From Candidatus Sumerlaeota bacterium (GTDB lineage: Bacteria > Sumerlaeota > Sumerlaeia > MWCT01), in the NCBI GenBank assembly GCA_026398545.1, contig JAPLSR010000256.1, positions 1 to 5,470 of the forward strand: a stretch of 5,470 nt of DNA, written 5' to 3'. Shown here piece after piece: positions 5,465-5,470 of the stretch. The notes beneath the pieces were generated by a model. The model saw only the letters and a program-made list of their open reading frames with translations, was not told where the DNA came from and did not search any database. The translations under genes and the position numbers were made by a program. Positions within the stretch are counted from its first letter, which is position 1; the number at the start of each line of letters is the position of its first letter.

Positions 5465-5470
5465 TTTTTT

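Overview
The window carries five protein-coding genes and one RNA regulator. It reads as a chromosomal piece from an uncultured Gram-negative bacterium. The pointers to that are signal peptides on two proteins, a pseudopilin with a recognisable H-X9-DG-type C-terminus (a family enriched in Planctomycetes, Lentisphaerae, Verrucomicrobia and related candidate phyla), moderate GC, good Shine-Dalgarno sites, and an intergenic palindrome of the 'ACCACAGAGACACAGAG' kind that I remember from many environmental genomes. No taxonomic marker is present, so the lineage is an inference.

Left part (1-2477): a cytoplasmic SGNH/GDSL-type hydrolase on + (139-780) converges with a GlcD/D-2-hydroxyacid-dehydrogenase-type FAD-linked oxidase on - (942-2477). 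The 161 bases between their stops hold a long imperfect inverted repeat. It has a perfect 14-bp hairpin near its centre, and its right arm appears to be interrupted by a 20-nt hairpin.

Regulatory part (2478-2844): the FAD oxidase diverges from a cobalamin (B12) riboswitch (about 2547-2700, 11-bp P1, B12 box at 2678-2688). The riboswitch is followed by a stem-loop, a canonical intrinsic terminator (2749-2776), and an 8-bp hairpin that buries the Shine-Dalgarno sequence of the first downstream gene.

Right part (2845-5470): three tightly packed or overlapping + strand genes lie under that riboswitch. They are a secreted propeller-like protein with Ca-loop-like motifs (2845-3960), an exported 'cell surface protein' with the VFENPF / GFDLDA signature (3945-4733), and a pseudopilin-like protein (4726-5421). 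A Shine-Dalgarno-like sequence at the extreme 3' end implies a fourth gene just outside. The B12 riboswitch plus exported surface proteins suggests a cobalamin capture/uptake locus of the kind in which BtuB-like receptors are found. No transporter is visible here, so that role is inferred. The pseudopilin inside a B12-controlled operon is the most unusual part.
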